Shown here in pieces: positions 8,938 through 16,652 of a stretch of 64,000 bases of DNA (position 1 is its first letter; every line of letters begins with the position of its first letter). The stretch lies in NCBI GenBank assembly GCA_963792445.1, contig CAWBWO010000002.1:310001-374000 (forward strand), given 5' to 3'. The notes beneath the pieces were generated by a model. That model ran no database searches. It was not told the DNA's origin and saw only the letters and a program-made list of their open reading frames with translations. A program made the translations under genes and the position numbers. Source of the stretch: Rummeliibacillus sp963792445. GTDB taxonomy: Bacteria; Bacillota; Bacilli; Bacillales_A; Planococcaceae.

Positions 8938-9078
8938 CATCTTCGGGGCAGGGTGAAATTCCCGATCGGCGGTATTAGAGAAAAGTGTATTACTCTTAAG
9001 CCCGCGAGCCGTTAAGGTATGACTTGGTGAGATTCCAGGGCCGACAGTATAGTCTGGATGGGAGAAGGTGAAGGTACG
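8938..9078 (+). ncRNA. FMN riboswitch (RFN element)
   Basis: The hallmark RFN segments occur in order: CTTCGGGGCAGGG, GAAATTCCCGATCGGCGGT, CCCGCGAGC, GATTCCAGGGCCGACAGT and GGATGGGAGAAGG. The aptamer senses flavin mononucleotide and controls ribU downstream. An expression platform follows: GGGAGAA (9060-9066) at the aptamer 3' end is perfectly complementary to TTCTCCC (9137-9143), which abuts and overlaps the 5' arm of the terminator. FMN binding should hold GGGAGAA in the aptamer and allow termination. Aptamer certain by motif; mechanism inferred from pairing. Confidence 0.95.
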
Positions 9079-9140
9079 GTCGTCTTTATACTATTTTAAT
9101 AATAGTAGATTTAGACGCTTATTTGACTATGCCTAGTTCT

Positions 9141-9173
9141 CCCTTAAGCCTTTAAAGCTTAAGGGTTTTTTAT
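9141..9173 (+). terminator. Riboswitch-controlled terminator before ribU
   Basis: Perfect stem CCCTTAAGC/GCTTAAGGG with a 6-8 base loop and a T-run lies between the aptamer and the coding region. Its first bases also belong to the antiterminator segment TTCTCCC. Confidence 0.88.
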
Positions 9174-9234
9174 TGCATATCATTTATTCCGGACCTCTCT
9201 TCTTAGAAGTGAATCGAAAAAAGGAGAGAGAAAT

Positions 9235-9819
9235 ATGAAAAATACTAAATTGCAAAAAATGATTTCAATCGGAATGCTAAGCAGTATTTCGTTTGTATTA
9301 ATGATTTTCAACTTCCCATTACCACCATTTCCTAGCTTTTTAGAAGTTGATTTTAGTGATGTTCCAGCACTTATTGCAGCAATTACAATGGGTCCTGTAG
9401 CTGGAATGGCTGTAGAATTTATTAAAAACGTACTAAACTGGTTCTATGTAGGAAGCCCAACTGGTGTTCCTGTTGGACAAATTGCAAACTTTGTGACAGG
9501 TGTATTATTCATCTTGCCTGTATACTTCATTTATAAACGTTTATCTAATGCTAAAGGGTTAACAACGGGATTAGTAGTTGGAACACTAATAATGGCAATC
9601 GGTATGAGCATACTAAACTATTTCTTATTTATGCCTATGTATAATTATTTCTTAAACGTACCAGTTGAAACAGGTACAGCTCTTAGAAACTCCATCGTAA
9701 TGGGTGTTTTACCATTTAATATTATTAAAGGAATAATCATTGCAGCAATCATGCTTTTATTATTCTCAAGCCTTAAAAATTGGATTATTAAACAACGTAA
9801 TACATTTATTAAGGGATAA
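9235..9819 (+). CDS. ribU: Riboflavin transporter RibU (ECF S component)
   Basis: Substrate-binding membrane subunit of an energy-coupling factor transporter for riboflavin. The 194-aa protein is highly hydrophobic with about six spans; the N-terminal region has the family features FPLPPFPSFLEVDFSDVPAL and IKNVLNWFYVGSPTGVPVGQ. ATG start behind GGAGAG. It is preceded by an FMN riboswitch, which strongly supports the assignment. It needs the EcfAA'T module, not present in this window. A strong terminator follows, so it is a single-gene unit. Confidence 0.95.
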   Translation: MKNTKLQKMISIGMLSSISFVLMIFNFPLPPFPSFLEVDFSDVPALIAAITMGPVAGMAVEFIKNVLNWFYVGSPTGVPVGQIANFVTGVLFILPVYFIYKRLSNAKGLTTGLVVGTLIMAIGMSILNYFLFMPMYNYFLNVPVETGTALRNSIVMGVLPFNIIKGIIIAAIMLLLFSSLKNWIIKQRNTFIKG

Positions 9820-9873
9820 TGATATAAATAGATTAATAGGGATATCCTATATAAAATATTGTATTCAATTGGA

Positions 9874-9914
9874 AAATCTGCCCTTCTATTTTTAATAGAA
9901 GGGCAGATTTTTTG
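9874..9914 (+). terminator. Terminator of ribU
   Basis: AATCTGCCCTTCTATT pairs with AATAGAAGGGCAGATT (about 15 bp) and is followed by a T-run. Confidence 0.9.
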
Positions 9915-10303
9915 TTATACCTGTCACTCTTCGTTCAGGCGGAGACTCCAAAAGAAGTGGAAGTCACTAGAAAAGGGAGAAAAGGAATAAAATATTTAAG
10001 GGATTTTGACTGCAGAAATTTGGTGTAGATTAGTCTTCGAATAAAACTAAAATTAGTAATAAATAGTTTTTAAGTGCCCAAATGCGAGATAGGTGAAACT
10101 TTATTTCCCAGGAAAGAAACGCTATCTTCTTAAAGATAGTTATGCCCCATATTTGCAAATAAACTAATTTACCGATATAATTTGAAGGATATTTTATGTT
10201 TTAAAACATAAGACCTGCAAGGATAAATTTTCAATTTTGCTATATGAAAATAGAGTCTATCTCTAATATCTTGCAAATATTAAAAGATAGGTGGAAAAAA
10301 TAA
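9915..10303 (+). promoter_or_regulatory. Long leader region upstream of trhO with repeated complementary hexamers
   Basis: This 389-base stretch has no gene. AGATAG occurs at 10087, 10134 and 10285, and its complement CTATCT at 10122 and 10257. Perfect hairpin CTATCTT-CTTA-AAGATAG occupies 10122-10139. A second hairpin (10257-10290) pairs CTATCT with the AGATAG that directly precedes the trhO ribosome site AGGTGG. AGATAGGTGAAA (10087) nearly repeats the ribosome-site segment AGATAGGTGGAAA (10285). A perfect 18-bp palindrome TTATGTTTTAAAACATAA is at 10194-10211. No known riboswitch class was recognised. Confidence 0.4.
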
Positions 10304-11263
10304 ATGGATTATCGAGTTTTACTTTATTATCTTTATACAAAGATAGAAGATCCAGAAACATTTGCTGCAGAACATTTAGCTTTTTGTAAATCACTAGATT
10401 TAAAAGGACGTATATTAGTAGCATCTGAAGGAATCAACGGAACAGTTTCTGGAACAATTGAACAAACAAATGCTTATATGGAGCATATGAAGGCAGATCC
10501 ATTATTTGATGGTATTGTTTTTAAAATCGATGAAGCAGAAGGCCATGCATTCAAAAAAATGCATGTGCGACCAAAAGATGAATTAGTCAACTTCAGTTTA
10601 GAAGAAGATATAGATCCACATGAATTAACAGGGAATTACTTAGAACCTGCTGAGTTTTATAAGAAAATGCAAGAAGAGGATACAGTTATTATAGATGCTC
10701 GTAATACGTATGAATATGATTTAGGACACTTTAGAGGTGCAATAAGACCTGATATTCAAACATTCCGTGACTTGCCTGAATGGATTAGAGAAAACAAAGA
10801 ACAATTTGACGGAAAACAAATCCTTACTTATTGTACTGGTGGTATTCGTTGTGAAAAATTCTCTGGTTGGATGAAACGAGAAGGCTTTGACAACGTAAGT
10901 CAGTTACATGGTGGAATTGTCACTTATGGGAAAGATGAAGTGGCTAAGGGGCAATTATGGGATGGCAAATGTTATGTATTTGACGAACGAATTTCTGTAC
11001 CTGTAAATCAAGTTGAACACGTGATTGTAGGACATGATCATTTTGACGGAGAGCCATGTGAACGTTATATTAACTGTGCAAATCCAGAATGTAATAAACA
11101 AATCATTTGTTCAGAAGAGAATGAACATAAATACTTAGGGGGATGTACACATGAATGTAGAGTACATCCACGTAACCGATATATTGCTCGAAATGGAATA
11201 AATGAAGAAGAAGTAAGAGAACGTTTAGCAGCTATTGGTGAAACATTAGAAAGAATACAATAA
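10304..11263 (+). CDS. trhO: tRNA uridine 5-hydroxylase TrhO (rhodanese-like)
   Basis: Oxygen-dependent hydroxylation of wobble uridine 34 in tRNA, making 5-hydroxyuridine (YbfQ/YceA family). The order is an N-terminal acylphosphatase-like domain (DYRVLLYYLYTKIEDPE, EGINGTVSGT), a central rhodanese domain with Cys177 in TYCTGGIRCEKF and a second cysteine at 183, and a cysteine-rich C-terminal part (C in EPCERYINCANPECNKQIICSEE, CTHEC). 319 aa is standard. ATG start behind AGGTGG. Bacillus has it elsewhere; here it sits between ribU and a small unknown gene. Confidence 0.92.
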   Translation: MDYRVLLYYLYTKIEDPETFAAEHLAFCKSLDLKGRILVASEGINGTVSGTIEQTNAYMEHMKADPLFDGIVFKIDEAEGHAFKKMHVRPKDELVNFSLEEDIDPHELTGNYLEPAEFYKKMQEEDTVIIDARNTYEYDLGHFRGAIRPDIQTFRDLPEWIRENKEQFDGKQILTYCTGGIRCEKFSGWMKREGFDNVSQLHGGIVTYGKDEVAKGQLWDGKCYVFDERISVPVNQVEHVIVGHDHFDGEPCERYINCANPECNKQIICSEENEHKYLGGCTHECRVHPRNRYIARNGINEEEVRERLAAIGETLERIQ

Positions 11264-11281
11264 TTGAGGGGAGAGAGATAT

Positions 11282-11578
11282 ATGGTATTAGAAGGTATTA
11301 TACATCTCCGACTTATGAAAGGCCCGAATTTGTTGTTTTTAGGTGAAGAGCCCTTAGCAAAAAAACTTGCTCCTTATGATGGAAAAGAAATAACCATCAC
11401 ATTTACATTACCTAATTTAGCAAAAACATTAACTGGTATTGCAGAAATTTTCTATTTTGAAGGTAAAGACGGGTATGGTGGCGATAAATTCACCAATGAC
11501 TTTGATATAGAAGACTTTGATTGTATAGAATGGTTATCTACTTTTGAAGGGCAATCTATAACCATCACAATAGATTAA
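11282..11578 (+). CDS. Hypothetical 98-aa protein
   Basis: I do not recognise this family. The frame opens at a TTG (11264) right after the trhO stop, but ATG 11282 behind GGGGAGAG is the better start. The product is soluble-looking, starts MVLEGIIHLRLMKG, and has an acidic second half with aromatic residues (GKDGYGGDKFTNDFDIEDFD). No signal peptide, cysteine or membrane span. It is 18 bases from trhO, so probably co-transcribed, and is closed by a two-way terminator. Codon use is like its neighbours, so I take it as real. Confidence 0.65.
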   Translation: MVLEGIIHLRLMKGPNLLFLGEEPLAKKLAPYDGKEITITFTLPNLAKTLTGIAEIFYFEGKDGYGGDKFTNDFDIEDFDCIEWLSTFEGQSITITID

Positions 11579-11590
11579 AAAATTATACTC

Positions 11591-11631
11591 AAAACAAAAG
11601 CCGCTTCCTAAATAAATGGAAGTGGCTTTTG
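11591..11631. terminator. Bidirectional terminator between the trhO unit and the LysR gene
   Basis: CAAAAGCCGCTTCC pairs with GGAAGTGGCTTTTG (one G-T pair), with A- and T-rich flanks on both sides. It lies between convergent genes. Confidence 0.85.
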
Positions 11632-11632
11632 T

Positions 11633-12514
11633 TCACGATTTTTTAAAATAATCTAGTATAAATTGTTGAAATTGCTTTGTTGCAGGTGATTGAAATCGAC
11701 CTTCAGACCATGCCATACCAATTACTCGCTCCAGTTTTATATCACTAATATGGATCTTGGCCATTCGATTAGTATTAATCTCTACTCCATTAGGTAAGAT
11801 AGAAACACCTAACCCTGCAGCAACGAAACCTGCGACTGTTGCAACCTCATCACCTTCAAAAGTTATATCAGGTATAAGGTGAGCATGTTCAAAAGCGGCA
11901 TCAAGCTGAATTCTTAATGCATACCCTTTTTTTAATAATACGAATGATTCATTTTCTAATTCTATTAATGTAATTGTTTCACGAGTCGCTAAAGGGTGTG
12001 ATATTGGAACGATTGCAAATAATTCCTCACGCCATAATTCTGTCCATTGAATCGGTTTTTCAGTTTCCATCTCAGCGAGTAAACACAAATCAAGATCGCC
12101 CGATTGTAATTGCTTAAGCTGAAGATGTGTATGATTTTGCTTTAATGTAAAATGTATATCTCGATGTTGCTTTCTAAATTTCATGATTAAATCAGGTACA
12201 ATATTGGTTCCTAATGTATGTAAAAAGCCAAGAGAAACTTCTCCGTGATTTGGATCAACGAGTTCTTGGATCTCATGAAGGCCATCCTGATATTCACGCA
12301 TTATATTATGGACACGTTTTAAGAATATTTCACCATAACGATTTAAAGAGATTGAACGTCCTTGTCTTTCGAATAAAGGAACACCTAATTCATCTTCTAA
12401 GCGAGCTATTGAGCGACTCAGTGCAGGCTGAGAAATAGACAGTTGCACAGCAGACTTTGTCATATGTTGAATTTTCGCTAGTACTTGAAAGTATTCTAGC
12501 TGTTGCCATTCCAT
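11633..12514 (-). CDS. LysR-family transcriptional regulator
   Basis: The N-terminal winged helix-turn-helix (about 1-60) has the LysR signature TKSAVQLSISQPALSRSIARLEDELGVPLFERQGR; the C-terminal effector domain (about 90-290) includes ISHPLATRE and FVAAGLGVSILP. A TTG at 12520 would extend it by two residues, but ATG at 12514 sits 8 bases from GGAGAG and is preferred (293 aa). It is divergent from the cell-wall hydrolase gene across 310 bases and convergent with the trhO unit, so no target or effector can be deduced. No close named orthologue is assigned. Confidence 0.88.
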   Translation of the reverse strand: MEWQQLEYFQVLAKIQHMTKSAVQLSISQPALSRSIARLEDELGVPLFERQGRSISLNRYGEIFLKRVHNIMREYQDGLHEIQELVDPNHGEVSLGFLHTLGTNIVPDLIMKFRKQHRDIHFTLKQNHTHLQLKQLQSGDLDLCLLAEMETEKPIQWTELWREELFAIVPISHPLATRETITLIELENESFVLLKKGYALRIQLDAAFEHAHLIPDITFEGDEVATVAGFVAAGLGVSILPNGVEINTNRMAKIHISDIKLERVIGMAWSEGRFQSPATKQFQQFILDYFKKS

Positions 12515-12824
12515 TTGCAATTCTCTCCTTTAATAATTCCATCTATGCTTCATTTTGGCTATCATAATGAACCTGAACTCTTAAGTCAACAATAATAAAC
12601 AATAATATGATTTTAACACTTTTGTCGAATTGATGTGTTTCATAGAAAAAAATATATTTTCGAGTAAGAATCATAATGAAAAAGCATTGTGTCAATTGTG
12701 TAACATGGGTTACGCTTCTATTAAAACAGGATAAAATGACTATACAAATATATGATTCGTGCTATTATAAAATAGTAAATAAAAATTGTACATACTGAAA
12801 ATATTGGAAATGAGATGATTTAGA
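12515..12824. other. Divergent spacer between the LysR gene and the cell-wall hydrolase gene
   Basis: 310 AT-rich bases with no gene. A perfect inverted repeat GTAAC-ATGG-GTTAC lies at 12700-12713, and TGTGTC-N5-TGTAAC at 12688-12704 is a half match to the WalR pattern TGTWAH-N5-TGTWAH. No convincing -35/-10 pair was fixed. Confidence 0.35.
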
Positions 12825-14039
12825 TTGAATATACGCTCAAAATGGGGACGTTCTGCAGTTGTTACTCTAGCACTAGCTTGTGGCTTTATGTATACAGCAG
12901 AGCCAATTCAAGTAAATGCAAAGACCTCAGCAGAGATGATACAAAAAAAGGCAATAATTGATCAAAAAATAAAGAATTTAAATAGTGAAATTGTAAAATT
13001 ACAAAAGAAAATAGATAAAAAACAAGCAGAATATGAAAAGACATTAAAAGAAATTGATCATACTAATGATGAAATTAAAGTAACAGAAAAAAATATTAGT
13101 GAACGTTCTACTATTATCAATGATCGTTTAAAAGCATATCAAAATCAAGATAATACGGTTAGTCCCTATATGGAAGCCATTCTTGGTGCAGATAGTTTTG
13201 CAGATGCAATAAGTCGTACCGTTTCTGTTAAAACAATTTTAGATGCAGATCAAAACTTATTAGATGATCAAAAAGCTGACAAAAATAAATTAGCTGAAGA
13301 AAAACAAGCGCTACAAGATAAGCAAGAAAAACTACAAAAACAATTCCAAGATATGCAGGATGAAGAAAATCATTTAGAAACAAAAAAAGCAGAAAATAAA
13401 GCAAAGTCTTTAAAACTTAAAGAACAAATTGCTACAAAAAAACAACAAGAAAAACTTGAGAGAGAACGCAAAAAACGAGAAGCGGAAGCAAAACGTTTGA
13501 AAGAATTACAAGAGAAAAAATTTATAGAAGAAAACACTTCCGTAACTAAAACTAGTAATTCAGTACATACTGATAGTGCAGAAAAAACAGAAAATGTTAG
13601 TGATGCAGGTAATGGTTCGAATGGTGCCAAGGTAACGGATAGTAACCAAACAGCTCCAAGCGTATCTGGTTCTGGATCTGCAAAAACTGCAATAGCAGAA
13701 GCAAGCAAATACTTAGGACGAGCTTATGTATGGGGTGGAAGTAATCCATCAACTGGTTTTGACTGCTCAGGTTTAACTCAATGGTCATTTAAACAAGCCG
13801 GAGTATCGCTTCCACGTACAGCAGCACAACAATATTTAGCAACTACAAAAGTTAGTGCAAGTGAAGCGCGATCAGGAGATTTAGTATTTTTTAGCTATGG
13901 TTCAGGTATAGCACATGTTGGTATTTACCTTGGTGGTGGAAGAATGCTTGATGCCCAAAACAATGGTGTCGTTGTTGAATCACTTGACTGGTGGAATAAA
14001 TACTTAGTTGGGTACGGTCGTATCGCAGGTGTAAACTAG
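12825..14039 (+). CDS. Secreted NlpC/P60 peptidoglycan endopeptidase with coiled coil (CwlO-like)
   Basis: Probable DL-endopeptidase cutting peptidoglycan stem peptides between D-Glu and the diamino acid. A signal peptide (about 1-32, cleavage near VNA-K) is followed by a long Lys/Glu/Gln-rich coiled coil (about 38-235), a Ser/Thr linker, and a C-terminal NlpC/P60 domain with catalytic Cys314 (FDCSGL) and His364 (IAHVGIYLG). This layout is that of B. subtilis CwlO, whose coiled coil answers to FtsEX. TTG start, with a weak GA-rich ribosome site. 404 aa against about 470 for CwlO. Not in the Bacillus cwlO position, so orthology is unproven. Confidence 0.88.
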   Translation: MNIRSKWGRSAVVTLALACGFMYTAEPIQVNAKTSAEMIQKKAIIDQKIKNLNSEIVKLQKKIDKKQAEYEKTLKEIDHTNDEIKVTEKNISERSTIINDRLKAYQNQDNTVSPYMEAILGADSFADAISRTVSVKTILDADQNLLDDQKADKNKLAEEKQALQDKQEKLQKQFQDMQDEENHLETKKAENKAKSLKLKEQIATKKQQEKLERERKKREAEAKRLKELQEKKFIEENTSVTKTSNSVHTDSAEKTENVSDAGNGSNGAKVTDSNQTAPSVSGSGSAKTAIAEASKYLGRAYVWGGSNPSTGFDCSGLTQWSFKQAGVSLPRTAAQQYLATTKVSASEARSGDLVFFSYGSGIAHVGIYLGGGRMLDAQNNGVVVESLDWWNKYLVGYGRIAGVN

Positions 14040-14106
14040 TATTCTAATTATAATTTTGTAAAGTTTGTCGTTTTTAAAATCAATATTTTTTCCAATTAAG
14101 ATTAAT

Positions 14107-14150
14107 AGGCCTTCTTTAAAGAGTAGCTTTTCTTTAAAGGTGGCCTTTAA
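14107..14150 (+). terminator. Likely terminator after the cell-wall hydrolase gene
   Basis: GGCCTTCTTTAAAG pairs imperfectly with CTTTAAAGGTGGCC and is followed by TTTAACTTT. The T-run is weak. Confidence 0.55.
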
Positions 14151-14260
14151 CTTTAAACTCAATTTATAAAAGATTCTTAAATAAACACTTTAGTTTAGCA
14201 AACTTCAATTTTATGGTAAAGTATGTATGAAATATATCCAAACTATTGAATTGCTTATTT

Positions 14261-14415
14261 ATCCCGCATTAACGGGCAGTAAGACTCAACTGCCAGGCTT
14301 TAGAGAATTCGAAGAAGCATAGGTGGGAGATCACTGCCCGTAAATGCCCGATTGGTTCAACTAACAATCATTGGGGGATGGAAGAAAACCCCCAATGATT
14401 GAAGTTTCACTTTAT
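14261..14415. repeat. Intergenic structured repeat, family A copy 1
   Basis: Starts ATCCCGCATT and ends AGTTTCACTTTAT. GCATTAACGGGCAGT (14266-14280) pairs with ACTGCCCGTAAATGC (14333-14347), 14 of 15 bases. A second hairpin pairs CAATCATTGGGGG with CCCCCAATGATTG (14375-14401). The same element, enlarged by two insertions, is at 31561-31885, with a compensatory C-to-T/G-to-A change in the first stem. The remaining spacer to the next gene holds no other feature apart from its ribosome site. Confidence 0.8.
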
Positions 14416-14512
14416 CAAATATACGTATCTTTCGAAAAGAAATCTATTTCTGACTTAGGCTCAAAAACGTTTCATCTCATTTTTCTGGATTATTATAAAG
14501 GGGGAAGAAAAA

Positions 14513-15523
14513 ATGCCAATGATTGATCAATTGAAAATGGAAGTGCCTATAGTACAAGCACCAATGGCTGGCGTTACAACACCAGAGATGGTTATTGCAA
14601 GTGCGAAAGCAGGTATTTTAGGCTCAATCGGTGCTGGCTATTTAAATGCCGATGTAACTAGAGCATTTATCAGAGCGGTTAAAGAAGAAACGTCAAAACC
14701 ATTTGCAGTAAACTTATTTGTACCTCATATTGTAAATGTAACCAAAGAAGAACTTGAAGAGGCCTATGATGTATTACAACCGTATCGAAAAAAATTAATG
14801 ATTGCAGATGAAGGAGCTTTACTTTCGACTTCTGACTTTGAAGGTCAAATCGATGCCATAATCAATGAAGACGTTAAGGTAGTGTCCTTTACTTTTGGGT
14901 TACCTTCTGAAGAAATCGTACAAAAACTGCATGACCATGGTGTATTTACTATTGGAACAGCGACAACTGTTGAAGAGGCAATATTTGTCCAAGAGCGCGG
15001 ATTAGATGCAGTGGTTGTACAAGGAGAAGAAGCGGGTGGCCATCGCGGCTCATTTACAGAACCTGTCGAACTTATTGCTTTACATGAGTTACTAGAAGGG
15101 GTTAAAGGAAAAGTAACGATTCCAGTCATTGCAGCTGGAGGAATTGCTACAAAAGAACAAATTCAAAAGGCAATTGAAGCTGGTGCAGAGGCAGTTCAAA
15201 TCGGAACAGCATTTATAGTTAGTGAAGAAAGTGGTGCATCTGAGGTTTATAAGGAACAAGTGCTACTAGCCGATGCTGACTGTACAGTTGTTACAACAGC
15301 ATTTTCAGGTAAATTAGCTCGTGGAATTAATAATGATTTTATGATATTTATGGAAGGAAATAAAATTGCACCGTATCCATACCAAAATGATTTAACAATG
15401 GGTATTCGAAAAAGAGCACAGGAATTAGGGGTCTATAGTTTAATGGCAATGTGGGCTGGTAGAAATTTGCATCAAGCGCAGGCTGGAACGGTACAAGAAA
15501 TTGTGAATCGCTTAACAAAATAA
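14513..15523 (+). CDS. FMN-dependent nitronate monooxygenase / FabK-like flavin oxidoreductase
   Basis: TIM-barrel flavoprotein of the 2-nitropropane dioxygenase family. It begins MPMIDQLKMEVPIVQAPMAG with the typical substrate/FMN loop; later come GSIGAGYLNAD, VVQGEEAGGHRGSF (family GxEAGGHxG motif) and PVIAAGGIATKEQI followed by GAEAVQIGTAF (phosphate-binding). 336 aa. ATG behind AAGGGGG. Nitronate oxidation is the usual annotation; some relatives are enoyl-ACP reductases (FabK), and it lies next to the convergent fabI gene, so a fatty-acid role cannot be excluded, though true FabK is usually shorter. Confidence 0.82.
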   Translation: MPMIDQLKMEVPIVQAPMAGVTTPEMVIASAKAGILGSIGAGYLNADVTRAFIRAVKEETSKPFAVNLFVPHIVNVTKEELEEAYDVLQPYRKKLMIADEGALLSTSDFEGQIDAIINEDVKVVSFTFGLPSEEIVQKLHDHGVFTIGTATTVEEAIFVQERGLDAVVVQGEEAGGHRGSFTEPVELIALHELLEGVKGKVTIPVIAAGGIATKEQIQKAIEAGAEAVQIGTAFIVSEESGASEVYKEQVLLADADCTVVTTAFSGKLARGINNDFMIFMEGNKIAPYPYQNDLTMGIRKRAQELGVYSLMAMWAGRNLHQAQAGTVQEIVNRLTK

Positions 15524-15524
15524 A

Positions 15525-15563
15525 AAAATAGAGGTAAACCATCTATAGGTTTACCTCTATTTT
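15525..15563. terminator. Bidirectional terminator between the flavin oxidoreductase gene and fabI
   Basis: A perfect 16-bp stem AAAATAGAGGTAAACC/GGTTTACCTCTATTTT with a short loop serves both convergent genes. Confidence 0.92.
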
Positions 15564-15585
15564 CAACTTAATCATGTATAGTTAC

Positions 15586-16371
15586 TTAAGCGCCACCCAT
15601 GATATTGTAGCCACCATCAACATAAATGACTTCACCTGTAACACCGCTTGATAATTGGCTTAGCATGACAACAGTCATATTTGCAACTTCTTCAGGAGTT
15701 ACATTTCGTTTAAGTGGTGCTACTTCTTCCATGATATTCATAATTTTATTGAATGACGGTACACCTTTAGCAGCAAGTGTTTTAATTGCACCAGCTGAAA
15801 TTGCGTTAACACGTATATTATCTCCACCAACATCAGCAGCCAAATAACGAACGGAAGCTTCTAATGCTGCTTTTGCAACGCCCATTACATTGTATCCTTG
15901 AAGTACACGTTCTGCTCCTAAGTAAGTCATTGTAACAATAGAGCCGCCTTCAGTCATATAAGGTTTAGCTGCATTTGTCACAGCGATTAAAGAATAAGCA
16001 CTTGTATCTTGAGCAAATGCATAGCCTTCACGAGATGTTTCAACAAAACGATTTTTTAAGTCTTCAGCATGTGCAAACGCAACGGAATGAACGACACCAT
16101 GAATCGTGCCTACTTTTTCTCCAATTTCTTGAAATGCTTGTTGAATACTTTCATCACTATTTACATCACATTGAACAACAAGTGGTTGTAGATCTTCAAA
16201 ATTTGATAATTGCTTTTCTAGTTTCATTAAAGAACGTTCTTTACGATATGTGTATATGACATTAGCGCCAACTGACATTAATGCTTTTGCAATGCCCCAT
16301 GCAATACTACGATCATTGGCAACGCCCATTACCACGATATTTTTACCTTGTAATTGTAAAAAATTATCCAT
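15586..16371 (-). CDS. fabI: Enoyl-[acyl-carrier-protein] reductase (NADH)
   Basis: Short-chain dehydrogenase-fold enzyme performing the last reduction of each type II fatty acid elongation cycle; the target of triclosan-type inhibitors. The nucleotide-binding start KNIVVMGVANDRSIAWGIA, the FabI signature near VVHSVAFAHAEDL, and the catalytic tyrosine-lysine pair in YNVMGVAK are present, with C-terminal SGVTGEVIYVDGGYN. 261 aa is standard. ATG behind AGGAGG. Promoter and FapR operator lie directly upstream, so it belongs to the FapR (malonyl-CoA) regulon. Single-gene unit. Confidence 0.96.
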   Translation of the reverse strand: MDNFLQLQGKNIVVMGVANDRSIAWGIAKALMSVGANVIYTYRKERSLMKLEKQLSNFEDLQPLVVQCDVNSDESIQQAFQEIGEKVGTIHGVVHSVAFAHAEDLKNRFVETSREGYAFAQDTSAYSLIAVTNAAKPYMTEGGSIVTMTYLGAERVLQGYNVMGVAKAALEASVRYLAADVGGDNIRVNAISAGAIKTLAAKGVPSFNKIMNIMEEVAPLKRNVTPEEVANMTVVMLSQLSSGVTGEVIYVDGGYNIMGGA

Positions 16372-16394
16372 AATAGCCTCCTGTGATAGTTACT

Positions 16395-16412
16395 ATTAGT
16401 ACCTGATACTAA
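16395..16412. promoter_or_regulatory. FapR operator of fabI
   Basis: ATTAGTACCTGATACTAA matches the FapR consensus TTAGTACCTGATACTAA completely. It begins just after the fabI -10 box and covers the expected transcription start, so FapR should block fabI until malonyl-CoA releases it. Confidence 0.93.
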
Positions 16413-16413
16413 A

Positions 16414-16442
16414 ATAGTAACCTATACAGAGGGAGAATGCAA
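16414..16442 (-). promoter_or_regulatory. Sigma-A promoter of fabI
   Basis: On the minus strand TTGCAT (16437-16442) and TACTAT (16414-16419) are separated by 17 bases, with the FapR site adjoining downstream. Confidence 0.65.
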
Positions 16443-16576
16443 TAAAGAAATTCACGAACTATTTTTGCAAAATAGTTGACTAAAGTTTGCGAAAAATCTT
16501 TATCGACCAAAATAGAGAAACCTATTTACGCAATTTATAATCATATTAAAAAAAGTTAGTCAATTCATAATTCTGC

Positions 16577-16618
16577 ATAAAAAAAGTGCATGGGAAGTAA
16601 TTCTTTTCCCAAGCACTT
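16577..16618 (-). terminator. Terminator of the ferredoxin gene
   Basis: On the minus strand AAGTGC-T-TGGGAA pairs with TTCCCA-T-GCACTT, followed by a run of seven T. It separates fer from the fabI promoter. Confidence 0.88.
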
Positions 16619-16652
16619 GCAGATTAAACTGGAATTTTTAGTTTATTAAAAA

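Noticed and set aside
13370..13708. 112-codon minus-strand frame inside the cell-wall hydrolase gene
   Set aside because: It is a shadow of the Lys/Glu-rich coiled coil on the other strand; no ribosome site or family match.
14261..14415. T-box or other tRNA-binding leader
   Set aside because: Hairpins resemble a leader at first sight, but no T-box consensus (TGG box) exists, and the same element occurs beside an unrelated gene at 31.6 kb.
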